DNA of 40,598 nucleotides from a virus: positions 1 through 40,598 of IMG/VR virus record IMGVR_UViG_3300024262_000082. One strand, given 5' to 3'. The position numbers and the translations under genes were made by a program. Each line of letters begins with the position of its first letter. Positions within the stretch are counted from its first letter, which is position 1. Positions 16,459 to 25,250 of the stretch are shown here, in pieces. A model generated the notes under the pieces. That model made no database searches. It was not told the DNA's origin and worked only from the letters and a program-made list of their open reading frames with translations.

Positions 16459-17013
16459 ATGAAACATTTGAAATTATTTGAAGCACATAATTCAAAAGTA
16501 AATGAATTATTAGATGGAATTTCACCAGATTTTTGGAAAATGGTAAATACTGCTAAATGGTGGTTAGTGATAAATGCAGGTCGTGAATTTTATAATAAAG
16601 TAGATACCCAAGGTATTAAAAAAGAGGCAGAAAAACGTTGTAAAGCCAGAATTTATACCAATTATGAATATGAACGAGTTAAACATTTTCATGATGAGAT
16701 GCATATTTTATATAAAAGATTACATGAATATTTTAAACCATATTGGCTTGGTGAAAAGAAACTACCAGGATATCGAGATGGTTATAGTGTGAGTGATGAT
16801 GGATATTGGGATTTGTTGTCATCCGTAATAGGTAAAGGAAAACTTTGGGTTATTAAATGTATTAAAGATCCTTCTTTACCAGCAGAGATGGTAAAAACAC
16901 ACAATTATGCGGAAAATTTTAGTTATTTACTAAATGTTGATAAGAATGATTATGATGAAATTAGATTTGAATTTGACCCACTTTATCGAGAAACAGAAAA
17001 ATACAATTTATAA
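16459..17013 (+). CDS. tagged protein ending KYNL, 184 aa
   Basis: It begins MKHLKLFEAHN and ends RETEKYNL, carrying both tag and C-terminal motif. The middle is helical and basic with Trp and Tyr-rich helices (ISPDFWKMVNTAKWWLVIN, then HDEMHILYKRLHEYFKPYW). It contains two histidines in KHFHDEMH, which could bind a metal, but no known catalytic pattern is complete. It follows the split polymerase by 18 bases and is closed by a strong hairpin terminator. Unknown family; packaging is inferred from the tag. Confidence 0.82.
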   Translation: MKHLKLFEAHNSKVNELLDGISPDFWKMVNTAKWWLVINAGREFYNKVDTQGIKKEAEKRCKARIYTNYEYERVKHFHDEMHILYKRLHEYFKPYWLGEKKLPGYRDGYSVSDDGYWDLLSSVIGKGKLWVIKCIKDPSLPAEMVKTHNYAENFSYLLNVDKNDYDEIRFEFDPLYRETEKYNL

Positions 17014-17042
17014 AAAAAGTCACTCAAATGAGTGACTTTTTT
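17013..17042. terminator. bidirectional rho-independent terminator
   Basis: GTCACTCA (17019-17026) pairs perfectly with TGAGTGAC (17029-17036). An A-run lies on the left and a T-run on the right, so it works in both directions between the convergent genes ending at 17013 and 17061. Confidence 0.9.
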
Positions 17043-17060
17043 GTTCTAATCTTCTTTTCC

Positions 17061-18266
17061 TTATTTTGAAGAATTCCATTCCTCAATTTTCTTAATTGCA
17101 GTATGTTCTTTTTGCTCTTTCTTAATTTTAACAGCATCTTTGATAGAAACTTCGACAATTTCACCTGGATTTTCAATTGATTCAATAAAAACTTTACTAC
17201 CTTCAATTCTATTCACATATCCTTGAACAACATCATTATCAATAAATTGACCTGCGTTTAATATTGGTCTTTCTTTCGGTGTTTTAGGATCAATCAATTT
17301 TGTAAATTTTGTAAAAGAACCTATTTTCTTAATAGTCTGATCTTTAACCCCAGCAAAACCAAATAAATTTTTACTTTCAACATCAGCATTAACTCCACCA
17401 GTAAATTCTTCATTTAATTTATTTTCAAAAGATTTGTCGTGGATTATTTCATCATTATAACTCGCAATCCAATGATCTACTTCTTCATTTGATTCAAAAG
17501 GACCAACAACATCATAGTGTTCAATATCATCACTTATCTCGATATATAATTCTTCTGCTTTTTCTCTCGCTGCACTTTCTGAAGTAAACTCATCTCTGAG
17601 TAATTCATTTAATCCATCATCTTCTGAATAAATAAGATATATACCTTTTTCATCCAATGATTCTTTTACTATTTCTTTTGAGATTTTTTTATCAGATTTT
17701 ATACCTTTTGTGATATCAAATTCTTTAAAATCTATTAAGTTTTTAAGTTCCATGATTTTATCTTTATTTTTTAACTCATTTTCTAATTCTACATATTTCT
17801 CTCTCGATATTTCATTTCTACATCGAATACATTTATATTTTCTGTCTTTATATATTAAAATATCTTGACATTCTGGACAATATACAACTTCACCAAACTT
17901 ACTTTCATTTATACTTTTTTGTGTTACAGATTTTTTACATTTTGGACATTTTACATATCCCATACCAGATTCTGGTATTGATAAATAATCAAATTTATTA
18001 CCACAATGTTCACATTTTGCAATTGATTTGTTTTCTTTAACCAAAGGTTGATTAACTAATTTTGATTTAAATGCTGCTGTTTGTTTTTTATTATCTTTTT
18101 TTGTAAATTCCTCATAAGATTGTATTCTACCTCCATCTACTGGATTATCCATCCAATATACGTTTGGGAAGTGTGTTTCATCCTTTGATACTAAATCATT
18201 AATATCTTTACCTTTAACTTCTTGTCTTAATTTTTTGAGTTGTCTTATTGAACTTTCAGGTAACAT
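17061..18266 (-). CDS. double zinc-ribbon protein, 401 aa, unknown function
   Basis: Residues ~83-115 hold one zinc ribbon (KCEHCGNKF...YVKCPKCKKS) and ~128-153 a second (YCPECQDIL...YKCIRCRNE). A charged helical stretch follows, then an alpha/beta domain (GIYLIYSEDDGLNELL...ESAAREKAEELY). The last ~100 residues are beta-rich (GQFIDNDVVQGYVNRIEGSKVFIES) and could be an SH3- or KOW-like barrel. Zinc ribbons suggest nucleic-acid or protein binding. It has no tag. It stands alone on the minus strand between the polymerase unit and the glycan operon. Confidence 0.75.
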   Translation of the reverse strand: MLPESSIRQLKKLRQEVKGKDINDLVSKDETHFPNVYWMDNPVDGGRIQSYEEFTKKDNKKQTAAFKSKLVNQPLVKENKSIAKCEHCGNKFDYLSIPESGMGYVKCPKCKKSVTQKSINESKFGEVVYCPECQDILIYKDRKYKCIRCRNEISREKYVELENELKNKDKIMELKNLIDFKEFDITKGIKSDKKISKEIVKESLDEKGIYLIYSEDDGLNELLRDEFTSESAAREKAEELYIEISDDIEHYDVVGPFESNEEVDHWIASYNDEIIHDKSFENKLNEEFTGGVNADVESKNLFGFAGVKDQTIKKIGSFTKFTKLIDPKTPKERPILNAGQFIDNDVVQGYVNRIEGSKVFIESIENPGEIVEVSIKDAVKIKKEQKEHTAIKKIEEWNSSK

Positions 18267-18282
18267 ATAGATATTTTTTCTT

Positions 18283-18293
18283 TTATATATTAA
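18283..18293 (-). promoter_or_regulatory. TTAATATATAA promoter box
   Basis: Minus-strand TTTAATATATAAAAGAAAAAA about 17 bases before the ATG at 18266. Confidence 0.45.
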
Positions 18294-18348
18294 ATATGAA
18301 AAACAAAAAAATAATTAGTTCATATAAACTAAAAAACAACAATTATAT

Positions 18349-19317
18349 ATGCAAGAGTGTTTTTTAATAACCACATATTGTGATACTGAAGAAAAAAGTG
18401 ATGTTTTAAGAGATACAATAAAATCCTTAGATAAGTCTAACCTAAAAATGTGTGTACACGCACATTATCCATTACCTGTTGATATTCAAAAGAATGTGGA
18501 TTATTATATCTACGATTCTTCAAATCCTATTATACCATTCGGTACAAGAAGTATAATAGTGTGTAGAAAGATGAATAATTATCAGATGAATATTTTAAAA
18601 CGAGATTATGGTTATACTGTTGTTTCACAATGGAGACAAGGTTTGTTGTTTTTAGATAAATTAGGTTATGATAAAGTGCATGTATTAAATTATGATACTA
18701 TAGTTACAGACAATCTTATAGAGAATACTAAGAATAATTATTCCGCTACCTTCTATTTAAAAAATACTGAAGAAATAAATTTATTATTTGGTACGATTTG
18801 TCCATCTGATTATCTAGATGTTATAAAATCTATGACAATGGAAGATTATATTTTTATGAATGAGTATTGGTATGCCGAGAAGTATTTTTATGATAAATTT
18901 AAAGGCAACAATCTTATGTTAGAAGATAAATTGTCAGATATATTGAGACATCAACCATATGAACTTGATGTTTATAAACTTGATGGTTATAATATACATT
19001 TTGGTGAAAGAATTAATTGGATTGATGGTGAGAAAATATATACAGATAAATACACTTTTATGTTTTATAATGTTAATAATGAATTAGATTTTAAAATATT
19101 TAAAGGTTATGAACTTTATAAGCATGAAATTATAAATGATTTTAGTGTAATAGATACTGACATCAATACGGAAGATGTTAAACAAAGTTTTGGATATTGG
19201 AGTGGTAATGAATTTATTAAAGGTAATAGTTTTATTAAAGTTTTAATAAATGATAAAATGTTAGATGAGAACATCACATCTAATTTTTGTATTAGTGCAA
19301 TAGAATATAATGTGTAA
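18349..19317 (+). CDS. glycosyltransferase-like protein, copy 1 of 3
   Basis: It opens QECFLITTYCDTEEKSDVL, then VHAHYPLPVDIQ, and a VLNYDTIV segment that probably replaces the DxD metal site of GT-A enzymes. The same frame of motifs (ITxYCD, H-A/S-H, DIQxKV, Y(T/A)V, NYD) appears in the genes at 20058 and 21098, so this is a triplicated family. The last ~80 residues are a separate beta-rich segment. It leads the glycan operon 82 bases after a divergent gene and ends one base before the radical SAM gene. Glycosyl transfer is inferred from fold-like features and context, and the donor sugar is unknown. Confidence 0.75.
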   Translation: MQECFLITTYCDTEEKSDVLRDTIKSLDKSNLKMCVHAHYPLPVDIQKNVDYYIYDSSNPIIPFGTRSIIVCRKMNNYQMNILKRDYGYTVVSQWRQGLLFLDKLGYDKVHVLNYDTIVTDNLIENTKNNYSATFYLKNTEEINLLFGTICPSDYLDVIKSMTMEDYIFMNEYWYAEKYFYDKFKGNNLMLEDKLSDILRHQPYELDVYKLDGYNIHFGERINWIDGEKIYTDKYTFMFYNVNNELDFKIFKGYELYKHEIINDFSVIDTDINTEDVKQSFGYWSGNEFIKGNSFIKVLINDKMLDENITSNFCISAIEYNV

Positions 19318-20043
19318 ATGGAAAAGTTAAATATATTTCAAATAGAACTAACAAGTAGATGTAATGCATCCTGTTCATATTGTCCTCACAGTTCACTTAC
19401 TCGAAAAAAAGAAGATATGTCTAAAGAGACTTTTAATCAGGCATTAACTTTAATTAATAGAAATAACTTGTGGAAAAATATGGATAACTATGTAGTTGAA
19501 CTACATTCTTTTGGTGAAGCATTTCTATTAGGTGAAAAGTTATTTTATTTTTTAGATAGAATGAAGGAGGAAAATATACCTTGGGGATTAAGTACAAATG
19601 GTATTTTATTAGGACATAACAAAGAGTTTGATAAGAAATTGTTATCTTATAATGGAGTATTAGAAATTTCTGTTGAAAGTATAAATTCTAAAGTTACAAT
19701 AGAAGATAAGTATCAGAAAATAAATGAATATTTGGAATTACATATAGAGTCAAAATCAAAATTGATAAACATATTAATATCATATGGTAATGTGGATTTT
19801 TCAAAAATTACTGGATGTGCAGGAGTATCAAAATATGAGTTGCATACTTGGGGTGAAAACGATAAACCTTACACTTCTTGTAAATTTTTACAGGATAATT
19901 TTTTCACTATTCAAAGTAATGGAAATATTGTTAGTTGTTGTGTTGATGCAGATGGTGAGACAAATTTTGGCACAGTTTTTAATCCAACATTTGAACATAA
20001 TAAAAGATGGCGAAAATGTAATACTTGTCTTGGTGGATTATAA
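19318..20043 (+). CDS. radical SAM enzyme with SPASM-like C-terminus
   Basis: C15-x3-C19-x2-C22 in LTSRCNASCSYC binds the radical SAM [4Fe-4S] cluster. GEAFLL and STNGILL match later radical SAM strands. The C-terminus has a SPASM-like cysteine set: SCKFLQDNFFTIQSNG, then VSCCVD, then CNTC, likely binding one more cluster. Such proteins modify peptides or sugars; in glycan clusters they act on nucleotide sugars or carrier proteins. It is short at 241 residues. It sits between glycosyltransferase copies 1 and 2, starting one base after copy 1. Confidence 0.88.
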   Translation: MEKLNIFQIELTSRCNASCSYCPHSSLTRKKEDMSKETFNQALTLINRNNLWKNMDNYVVELHSFGEAFLLGEKLFYFLDRMKEENIPWGLSTNGILLGHNKEFDKKLLSYNGVLEISVESINSKVTIEDKYQKINEYLELHIESKSKLINILISYGNVDFSKITGCAGVSKYELHTWGENDKPYTSCKFLQDNFFTIQSNGNIVSCCVDADGETNFGTVFNPTFEHNKRWRKCNTCLGGL

Positions 20044-20057
20044 AAATAAGAAATATA

Positions 20058-21101
20058 ATGAAATACGATAAGAGTTGTTTTTTAATAACCGCATATTGTG
20101 ATAATTCGGAAAAAGTTTCAGTTATGTCAGATTGTATTAATAATCTGAGAGAAATAACTAATAATGAAATGGATATTTTTATACATTCTCATCATTCCGT
20201 TGATATTGATATTCAGAATAAAGTTAAGTCGGTTATTTTTGATAAATCTAATCCAGTGCTAAAATATCCAACTAAAGGTTATAATTTTTGGCGAAAATAT
20301 AAAAATTATACTATGAGTGTGGTGACTGATGATTATGGGTATGCTGTATTATCGCAATGGAAAAATGGTATGAATTATTTAAATAATCTTGGTTATAAGA
20401 CATTCTTTTTAATTAATTATGATGTGTTTATAGATAAGATTATGTTTGAAAAATCTTATGAGTATTCAATTAATAATGATGGTGTAATATATTATTGGAG
20501 TGATGAAATGATAAATGCTGCATATAATATCTTCACTTCTAAGACAATAGATTTAATCAACAATATAACATTAGAGGATTACTTGAAAATTATGAGTGAT
20601 TTATTTGAGATTTACATAAAGAGACAAGTTGTTAATAATCCTAATTATTCTTTTAAGCATGTGTATCATAAAGAATATAAAGATAATTTTTATTCAGCAA
20701 TGGATATAAATAGTACTAAACGATACATAGATCGTGATTTACCAGTAAGTGTAATAACAGATCCATATGTATTTTTTAATCATCCATATCCTGAATCTAT
20801 TGAAGATAATAGTAAATTAGTTTGTCAGTATCATATAGCATCAAAAATGTTAAATGGTAGTGATGAAAATATTTTAACATTTCTGTTTTTTAGTGTTAGA
20901 AAAGAAATGACACTTAAAATACAAATTGATGATATAGTAGTTTATAACGATTTAATAGATGTTGATTTTTACTTAGAAAGTGATTACCGATATAGTGATT
21001 TTAAAGATGGTAAAATTGATGTTAAGATATATGTTGATAATGATGAGATAGATTCTCGGTATATTAACTTATTAAAACAAAATTGTAGAATAACCACATG
21101 A
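20058..21101 (+). CDS. glycosyltransferase-like protein, copy 2 of 3
   Basis: It opens MKYDKSCFLITAYCDNSEKV and carries the family motifs IHSHHSVDIDIQNKV, YGYAVLSQWKNG and INYDVFI. ATG 20058 is chosen because it places the ITAYCD motif at the same distance as in the other copies; an in-frame ATG at 20025 would overlap the radical SAM gene. The C-terminal ~90 residues are beta-rich (MTLKIQIDDIVVYNDLIDVD), matching similar tails on copies 1 and 3. It overlaps copy 3 by four bases (ATGA). Confidence 0.75.
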   Translation: MKYDKSCFLITAYCDNSEKVSVMSDCINNLREITNNEMDIFIHSHHSVDIDIQNKVKSVIFDKSNPVLKYPTKGYNFWRKYKNYTMSVVTDDYGYAVLSQWKNGMNYLNNLGYKTFFLINYDVFIDKIMFEKSYEYSINNDGVIYYWSDEMINAAYNIFTSKTIDLINNITLEDYLKIMSDLFEIYIKRQVVNNPNYSFKHVYHKEYKDNFYSAMDINSTKRYIDRDLPVSVITDPYVFFNHPYPESIEDNSKLVCQYHIASKMLNGSDENILTFLFFSVRKEMTLKIQIDDIVVYNDLIDVDFYLESDYRYSDFKDGKIDVKIYVDNDEIDSRYINLLKQNCRITT

Positions 21102-22084
21102 AAGAATGTTTTGTTATAACAACATATTGTGATACACAAAAGAAAATTGATGTTCTTAATTCAACAATTGATAATATTAAGAAGTTTGGTAAAGATATTT
21201 TAATCCACGCACATTTTCCTCTATCTGAAGATATACAGAATAAAGTAAATCATTATATTAGTTCTGAGAACTTTATTATTGATAATGAATCAAAGGTGTC
21301 ATTTTTTTGGACATTTAAGTATAATTACAAAATGTATAACTACAAAACGAATTATAATTATACAGTACTTAAACAATATAATGAAATAGCATCATATTTA
21401 TTTTCAATAGGTTATGATGTTTTGCATATTTTAAATTATGATAGTAATATTACATCTGAACTATATGAAATATCAAAAAAATATTGTCAGGATAAATCAG
21501 TTTTTTATCAGAATTTTCTTATAAAAGAGAAATATGTAACAGCAACCTGGTTTTCATTAAATAAAAAGGATAGAGATTTTTTTATAAATATGACATCAAT
21601 GGAGCAATATGTTAAATCATCAGATTATACAATAGAGCATTATCTTGGAAATTCTATTAGTAAAATTGATGCTGAGTTTGTCGAATTAGAAAACTATAAT
21701 TACAAATTGTTATATAAAAATGAGATATCTTTTGATGGTGTTCATTATCGGGACATATACGAAGGTGTTAGTATGGCATCAAGAGATTTTGAGTTCTTCT
21801 TTAAGAAGGATGGATATAGCATTTTTGGAGGATATTTTAATAAGACATTATCTTTCTTATTTCATACCATAACAAAAAGATTATATGTTGAAATTCAAGT
21901 TAGAGATAATATATTCAATATAATTATTGATAATGAGATGTTTTTTATGGATACTGGTATTAAAATTGAAGGTATTAAAAATGAGGAAGTTAATATAAAA
22001 ATTAATGATGTTGTTTTAGATGATGTTTTAGTAGATAGAATGCTTAAAAATAAAATAGAATTAATAAATAATGATAAATGGTGA
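21098..22084 (+). CDS. glycosyltransferase-like protein, copy 3 of 3
   Basis: It opens MKECFVITTYCDTQKKIDVL, nearly the same as copy 1, followed by IHAHFPLSEDIQNKVNHYI and ILNYDSNI. It diverges in the middle (YNYKMYNYKTNYNYTV) and so may use another acceptor or donor. The C-terminal ~80 residues form the same sort of beta-rich accessory segment (RLYVEIQVRDNIFNIIID). It is translationally coupled on both sides: ATGA with copy 2 and a 14-base overlap with the dehydratase gene. Confidence 0.74.
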   Translation: MKECFVITTYCDTQKKIDVLNSTIDNIKKFGKDILIHAHFPLSEDIQNKVNHYISSENFIIDNESKVSFFWTFKYNYKMYNYKTNYNYTVLKQYNEIASYLFSIGYDVLHILNYDSNITSELYEISKKYCQDKSVFYQNFLIKEKYVTATWFSLNKKDRDFFINMTSMEQYVKSSDYTIEHYLGNSISKIDAEFVELENYNYKLLYKNEISFDGVHYRDIYEGVSMASRDFEFFFKKDGYSIFGGYFNKTLSFLFHTITKRLYVEIQVRDNIFNIIIDNEMFFMDTGIKIEGIKNEEVNIKINDVVLDDVLVDRMLKNKIELINNDKW

Positions 22085-23024
22085 GATAGAGAATAAAAAG
22101 ATATTCATAACTGGTGGTGCTGGTTTTTTGGGTAAACAATTGGTTAAAAGATTTTATGATAAGAATGAAATTACTGTATATTCAAGAGATGAAGCAAAAC
22201 ACTATTACTTAGGTAAAGAATTTCCAGATGTTAATTGTGTTATTGGTGATGTTAGAAATTTAGATTTGATGTTAAGAGCATCAAAGGGACATGATATTGG
22301 TATATTTACTGCAAGTTTAAAGCAAATTGGTGCCGTAGATCAAAATTATGAAGAAGGAGTTAGGGTTATTGTTGACGGTGCAATAAATTCAAGACGAGTG
22401 GCTGAAGAAAATGATATGGATGCCGCTTGTTTTATTTCATCAGATAAATCAAGAGCCGCCACGACACTTTATGGTTCAATGAAATTTGTTGGTGGTGAGT
22501 TATTTATTGTGAATTCACATAAAACTAAAACAAATTTATCATCAGTTATATATGGTAATGTTTTTAATTCAACTGGTTCAGTTATTCCGTTAATTTGGGA
22601 TAGTATAAAGAAAGGATATCCTTTAACTTTATATTCTAAAGAAATGACACGATTTATGTTAGATATCAATGATGCTGTTGATACGGTAATTTCAGCACTC
22701 CAAGTGGATGGGTTTAATGTTATACCTAATTTACAAAGTTTCTTGGTATATGATCTTTTTGAAATATATAAAGATAAATTTGGATTACAATATACTGTAG
22801 ATAAACCAAGAATATCAGAAAAAATTCATGAATTGATGATATCAAGAGAAGAATTACCAAGAACTTATTATTCAAATGATTATAATTGTTATTTTATGCA
22901 TTATAAAAATGTGTATAATAAACTATCATTTCCAAATGATGAATTTAGTAGTCGTGATTGTGTAGTAACAAAAGAAGAACTAAATGATATCTTAAAAAAG
23001 TACAATTATTATGATAACATATAA
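22071..23024 (+). CDS. nucleotide-sugar 4,6-dehydratase (PseB/FlaA1-like SDR)
   Basis: This is an extended short-chain dehydrogenase. The NAD(P) motif GGAGFLG is at 15-21, with VYSRDE ending the second strand. The segment FTASLKQIGAVDQNYEE corresponds to the AALKQVP signature of inverting UDP-GlcNAc 4,6-dehydratases. Catalytic residues are in SSDKS (123-127) and YGSMK (134-138), and MTRFMLDINDAVDTV matches the typical MTRF block. It probably makes a 4-keto-6-deoxy sugar nucleotide (UDP-HexNAc is the usual substrate) that later operon enzymes methylate and reduce. It lies between the glycosyltransferases and two methyltransferases. Confidence 0.88.
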   Translation: MINGEIENKKIFITGGAGFLGKQLVKRFYDKNEITVYSRDEAKHYYLGKEFPDVNCVIGDVRNLDLMLRASKGHDIGIFTASLKQIGAVDQNYEEGVRVIVDGAINSRRVAEENDMDAACFISSDKSRAATTLYGSMKFVGGELFIVNSHKTKTNLSSVIYGNVFNSTGSVIPLIWDSIKKGYPLTLYSKEMTRFMLDINDAVDTVISALQVDGFNVIPNLQSFLVYDLFEIYKDKFGLQYTVDKPRISEKIHELMISREELPRTYYSNDYNCYFMHYKNVYNKLSFPNDEFSSRDCVVTKEELNDILKKYNYYDNI

Positions 23025-24003
23025 TATTTTAAATTATAAAAGATTTGAATATCTATCGGATGTTGATGTTGATGTTATTATTGATGTGTATGTTGGTGAT
23101 AATTTGATTCGTAAATCTGAGGTTTCAATAAAAAGTGGAGCAAATCATTTTACAGAAATAGCTAATGATTATGACGATAAGAAGGTGGTTATTTATGATA
23201 AATCTACAAATGATAAATATTGTGAATTTATCATGAATGGTACAAATAATATACTAAATGAATTTAATGAATTTAAAGGAGTTTATTCTGATAAATTAAC
23301 AGAATTATATATTGATTTATTGAAGAAATCTCTAATTGATTATGTTGATTTAGATAATTCTGGTGATCATGATAAAATAGAGGGTAGAAACTTGTTTCCA
23401 TCTGAAAGAGCAAAAACTATGGTGGGATTAAAAGCATTGAATAATATAGAATATTGTATAAATGAGATAAATAGGTATAATATTGATGGTGATTTTATAG
23501 AAACTGGTGTTTGGCGTGGTGGTGCTACAATCTTTATGAAGGCATTATCAGATATTTTTAATATGAATAAAAAGGTTTGGGTTGCTGACGCTTTTGAGTT
23601 GGTATTTCCGTTATCTGAACATCCAGATGATGGTGATGAATGGCAACAACGAGAATGGTTGGAACTTAAGGTGACACTCGAAGAGGTTCAGAATAATTTT
23701 AGAAAATATAATGTGTTGGATGAGAATGTGAAATTTTTGAAAGGTTGGTTTAAAGATACATTGAATACACCAGAGATAGATAAAATATCATTATTGAGGT
23801 TGGATGGTGATATGTATAGTTCAACCATGCAATCATTAAATGCATTATATCCAAAATTACAGAAAGGTGGATATATTATAATCGATGATTATTTCGCTTT
23901 GGATGAATGTAAGAAAGCTGTTGAAGATTATAGAAAGGTATATAATATTACAGAAGATATTATTAGGGTTAATTGGGCTTGTGTATATTGGAAAAAAAGA
24001 TAA
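23011..24003 (+). CDS. TylF/MycF-type methyltransferase with extra N-terminal domain
   Basis: Residues ~125-330 are a macrocin-O-methyltransferase (TylF) domain: PSERAKTMVGLKALNNIEY, then GDFIETGVWRGGATIFM as the SAM site, VWVADAFE, RLDGDMYSST with acidic metal ligands, and GGYIIIDDYF. The family O-methylates deoxysugars using SAM and Mg. The first ~100 residues form an additional beta-rich domain (VDVDVIIDVYVGDNLIRKS), similar in type to the tails of the glycosyltransferases in this operon. It overlaps the dehydratase by 14 bases and is followed by a second methyltransferase after four bases. Confidence 0.87.
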   Translation: MITYNILNYKRFEYLSDVDVDVIIDVYVGDNLIRKSEVSIKSGANHFTEIANDYDDKKVVIYDKSTNDKYCEFIMNGTNNILNEFNEFKGVYSDKLTELYIDLLKKSLIDYVDLDNSGDHDKIEGRNLFPSERAKTMVGLKALNNIEYCINEINRYNIDGDFIETGVWRGGATIFMKALSDIFNMNKKVWVADAFELVFPLSEHPDDGDEWQQREWLELKVTLEEVQNNFRKYNVLDENVKFLKGWFKDTLNTPEIDKISLLRLDGDMYSSTMQSLNALYPKLQKGGYIIIDDYFALDECKKAVEDYRKVYNITEDIIRVNWACVYWKKR

Positions 24004-24007
24004 AAAT

Positions 24008-25246
24008 ATGAAAACTTATAAGAAACGTAAAAAATGTGCAATTTGTAATAGCAAAAAAATTAAAAAGATAATTGAATTTGGTGAAGTACCTTTAGCTGGA
24101 TATTTTCCAAAAAAAGAAGAATTATCTAATATTAGTGCATATGAATTAAATTTAAATTTCTGTCCTGATTGTGGATTAGTTCAGACAGATTCTGTAATTG
24201 AGCCAAGTGTATTATTTAAAGATTATCGTTACATTTCATCAATTGGATTGCAAAAACATTTCGATAGTGTTGCTCAGTTGATGGATGATAAATACACTTT
24301 GAAAGATAAAAAAGTATTAGAGATAGGTTGTAATGATGGTGTTTTATTGGAGCCTATGAAAAATTTAGGTGCGGATTGTATGGGTATAGATCCTGCTGAG
24401 AACATAGTTAAGTTGGCGAGAGATAAAGGTTTAGAAGTTATATGTGACTATTTTGATTATAAAAAGGCAAAGAAATATGAGTTTAAAAATAAATTTGATA
24501 TAATAGTTTCTAATAATACTTTTGCTCATATTATAGATATTCAATCAGTATTAAAAGGTATTGAATATTCCTTAAAAGAAGGAGGGTATTTTCAATTTGA
24601 AGTGCATTATTTAAAGAAACTTATTGAAGATGTACAATGGGACAATATTTATCATGAACATATCTATTATTATTCCCTTACCGCATTAGATTATTTTGCA
24701 CGAAAGTTTGATATGCAGATAGTTGATTTTGAAGAAATACCTATCCATTGTGGATCTATTAGAGTTACTATGCAAAAGAGAAATATGTATAGGTTATTCT
24801 CTTTACCTAATTTTGATAAAGTTCAATTAGAAATTAAGAATGAAAAGAACTTAGGTTTATATGATATTGAATATTTCTTACATTTTAAAAATCGTATGAA
24901 AAAGCAAATTAAAGACTTCAGAACGACTTTAGATGAAATTAATAAGGAGCATCGAATAATTGGTTATGGTGCGTCAGGACGAGCCAATATGTTTTGTAAC
25001 ATAGTTAAATTGAACTCTAATGATGTTGAATATATTATTGACGAATCCCCTGAAAGATATAATAGGTATATCGCAAATACCGATATACCTATCTACTCAA
25101 AAGAAAAGTTAGAAGCCGAGGATAAATCAATATATATTGTAATAATGGCTTGGAATTATCAAGATATGATAATTGAAAAATTAAAAAAATTGGGGTTCAA
25201 TAATTATATTGTTGCATTTCCTGAACCAGAAGTCATCTTTGGATAA
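24008..25246 (+). CDS. sugar C-methyltransferase (zinc-binding, TcaB9/TylCIII-like)
   Basis: Three domains are visible. An N-terminal zinc site uses C10, C13, C52 and C55 (CAIC...FCPDC). A SAM-binding Rossmann domain has KVLEIGCNDGVLLEP and SNNTFAHI. A C-terminal domain has RIIGYGASGRANMFCN and YIIDESPERYN. The catalytic YHEH motif of the C-3 methyltransferases TcaB9/TylCIII is present as IYHEHIYYYS. It would transfer a methyl group to a carbon of a 4-keto-6-deoxy nucleotide sugar. ATG 24008 is chosen since the upstream extension would lie inside the previous gene. Confidence 0.9.
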   Translation: MKTYKKRKKCAICNSKKIKKIIEFGEVPLAGYFPKKEELSNISAYELNLNFCPDCGLVQTDSVIEPSVLFKDYRYISSIGLQKHFDSVAQLMDDKYTLKDKKVLEIGCNDGVLLEPMKNLGADCMGIDPAENIVKLARDKGLEVICDYFDYKKAKKYEFKNKFDIIVSNNTFAHIIDIQSVLKGIEYSLKEGGYFQFEVHYLKKLIEDVQWDNIYHEHIYYYSLTALDYFARKFDMQIVDFEEIPIHCGSIRVTMQKRNMYRLFSLPNFDKVQLEIKNEKNLGLYDIEYFLHFKNRMKKQIKDFRTTLDEINKEHRIIGYGASGRANMFCNIVKLNSNDVEYIIDESPERYNRYIANTDIPIYSKEKLEAEDKSIYIVIMAWNYQDMIIEKLKKLGFNNYIVAFPEPEVIFG

Positions 25247-25250
25247 AATT

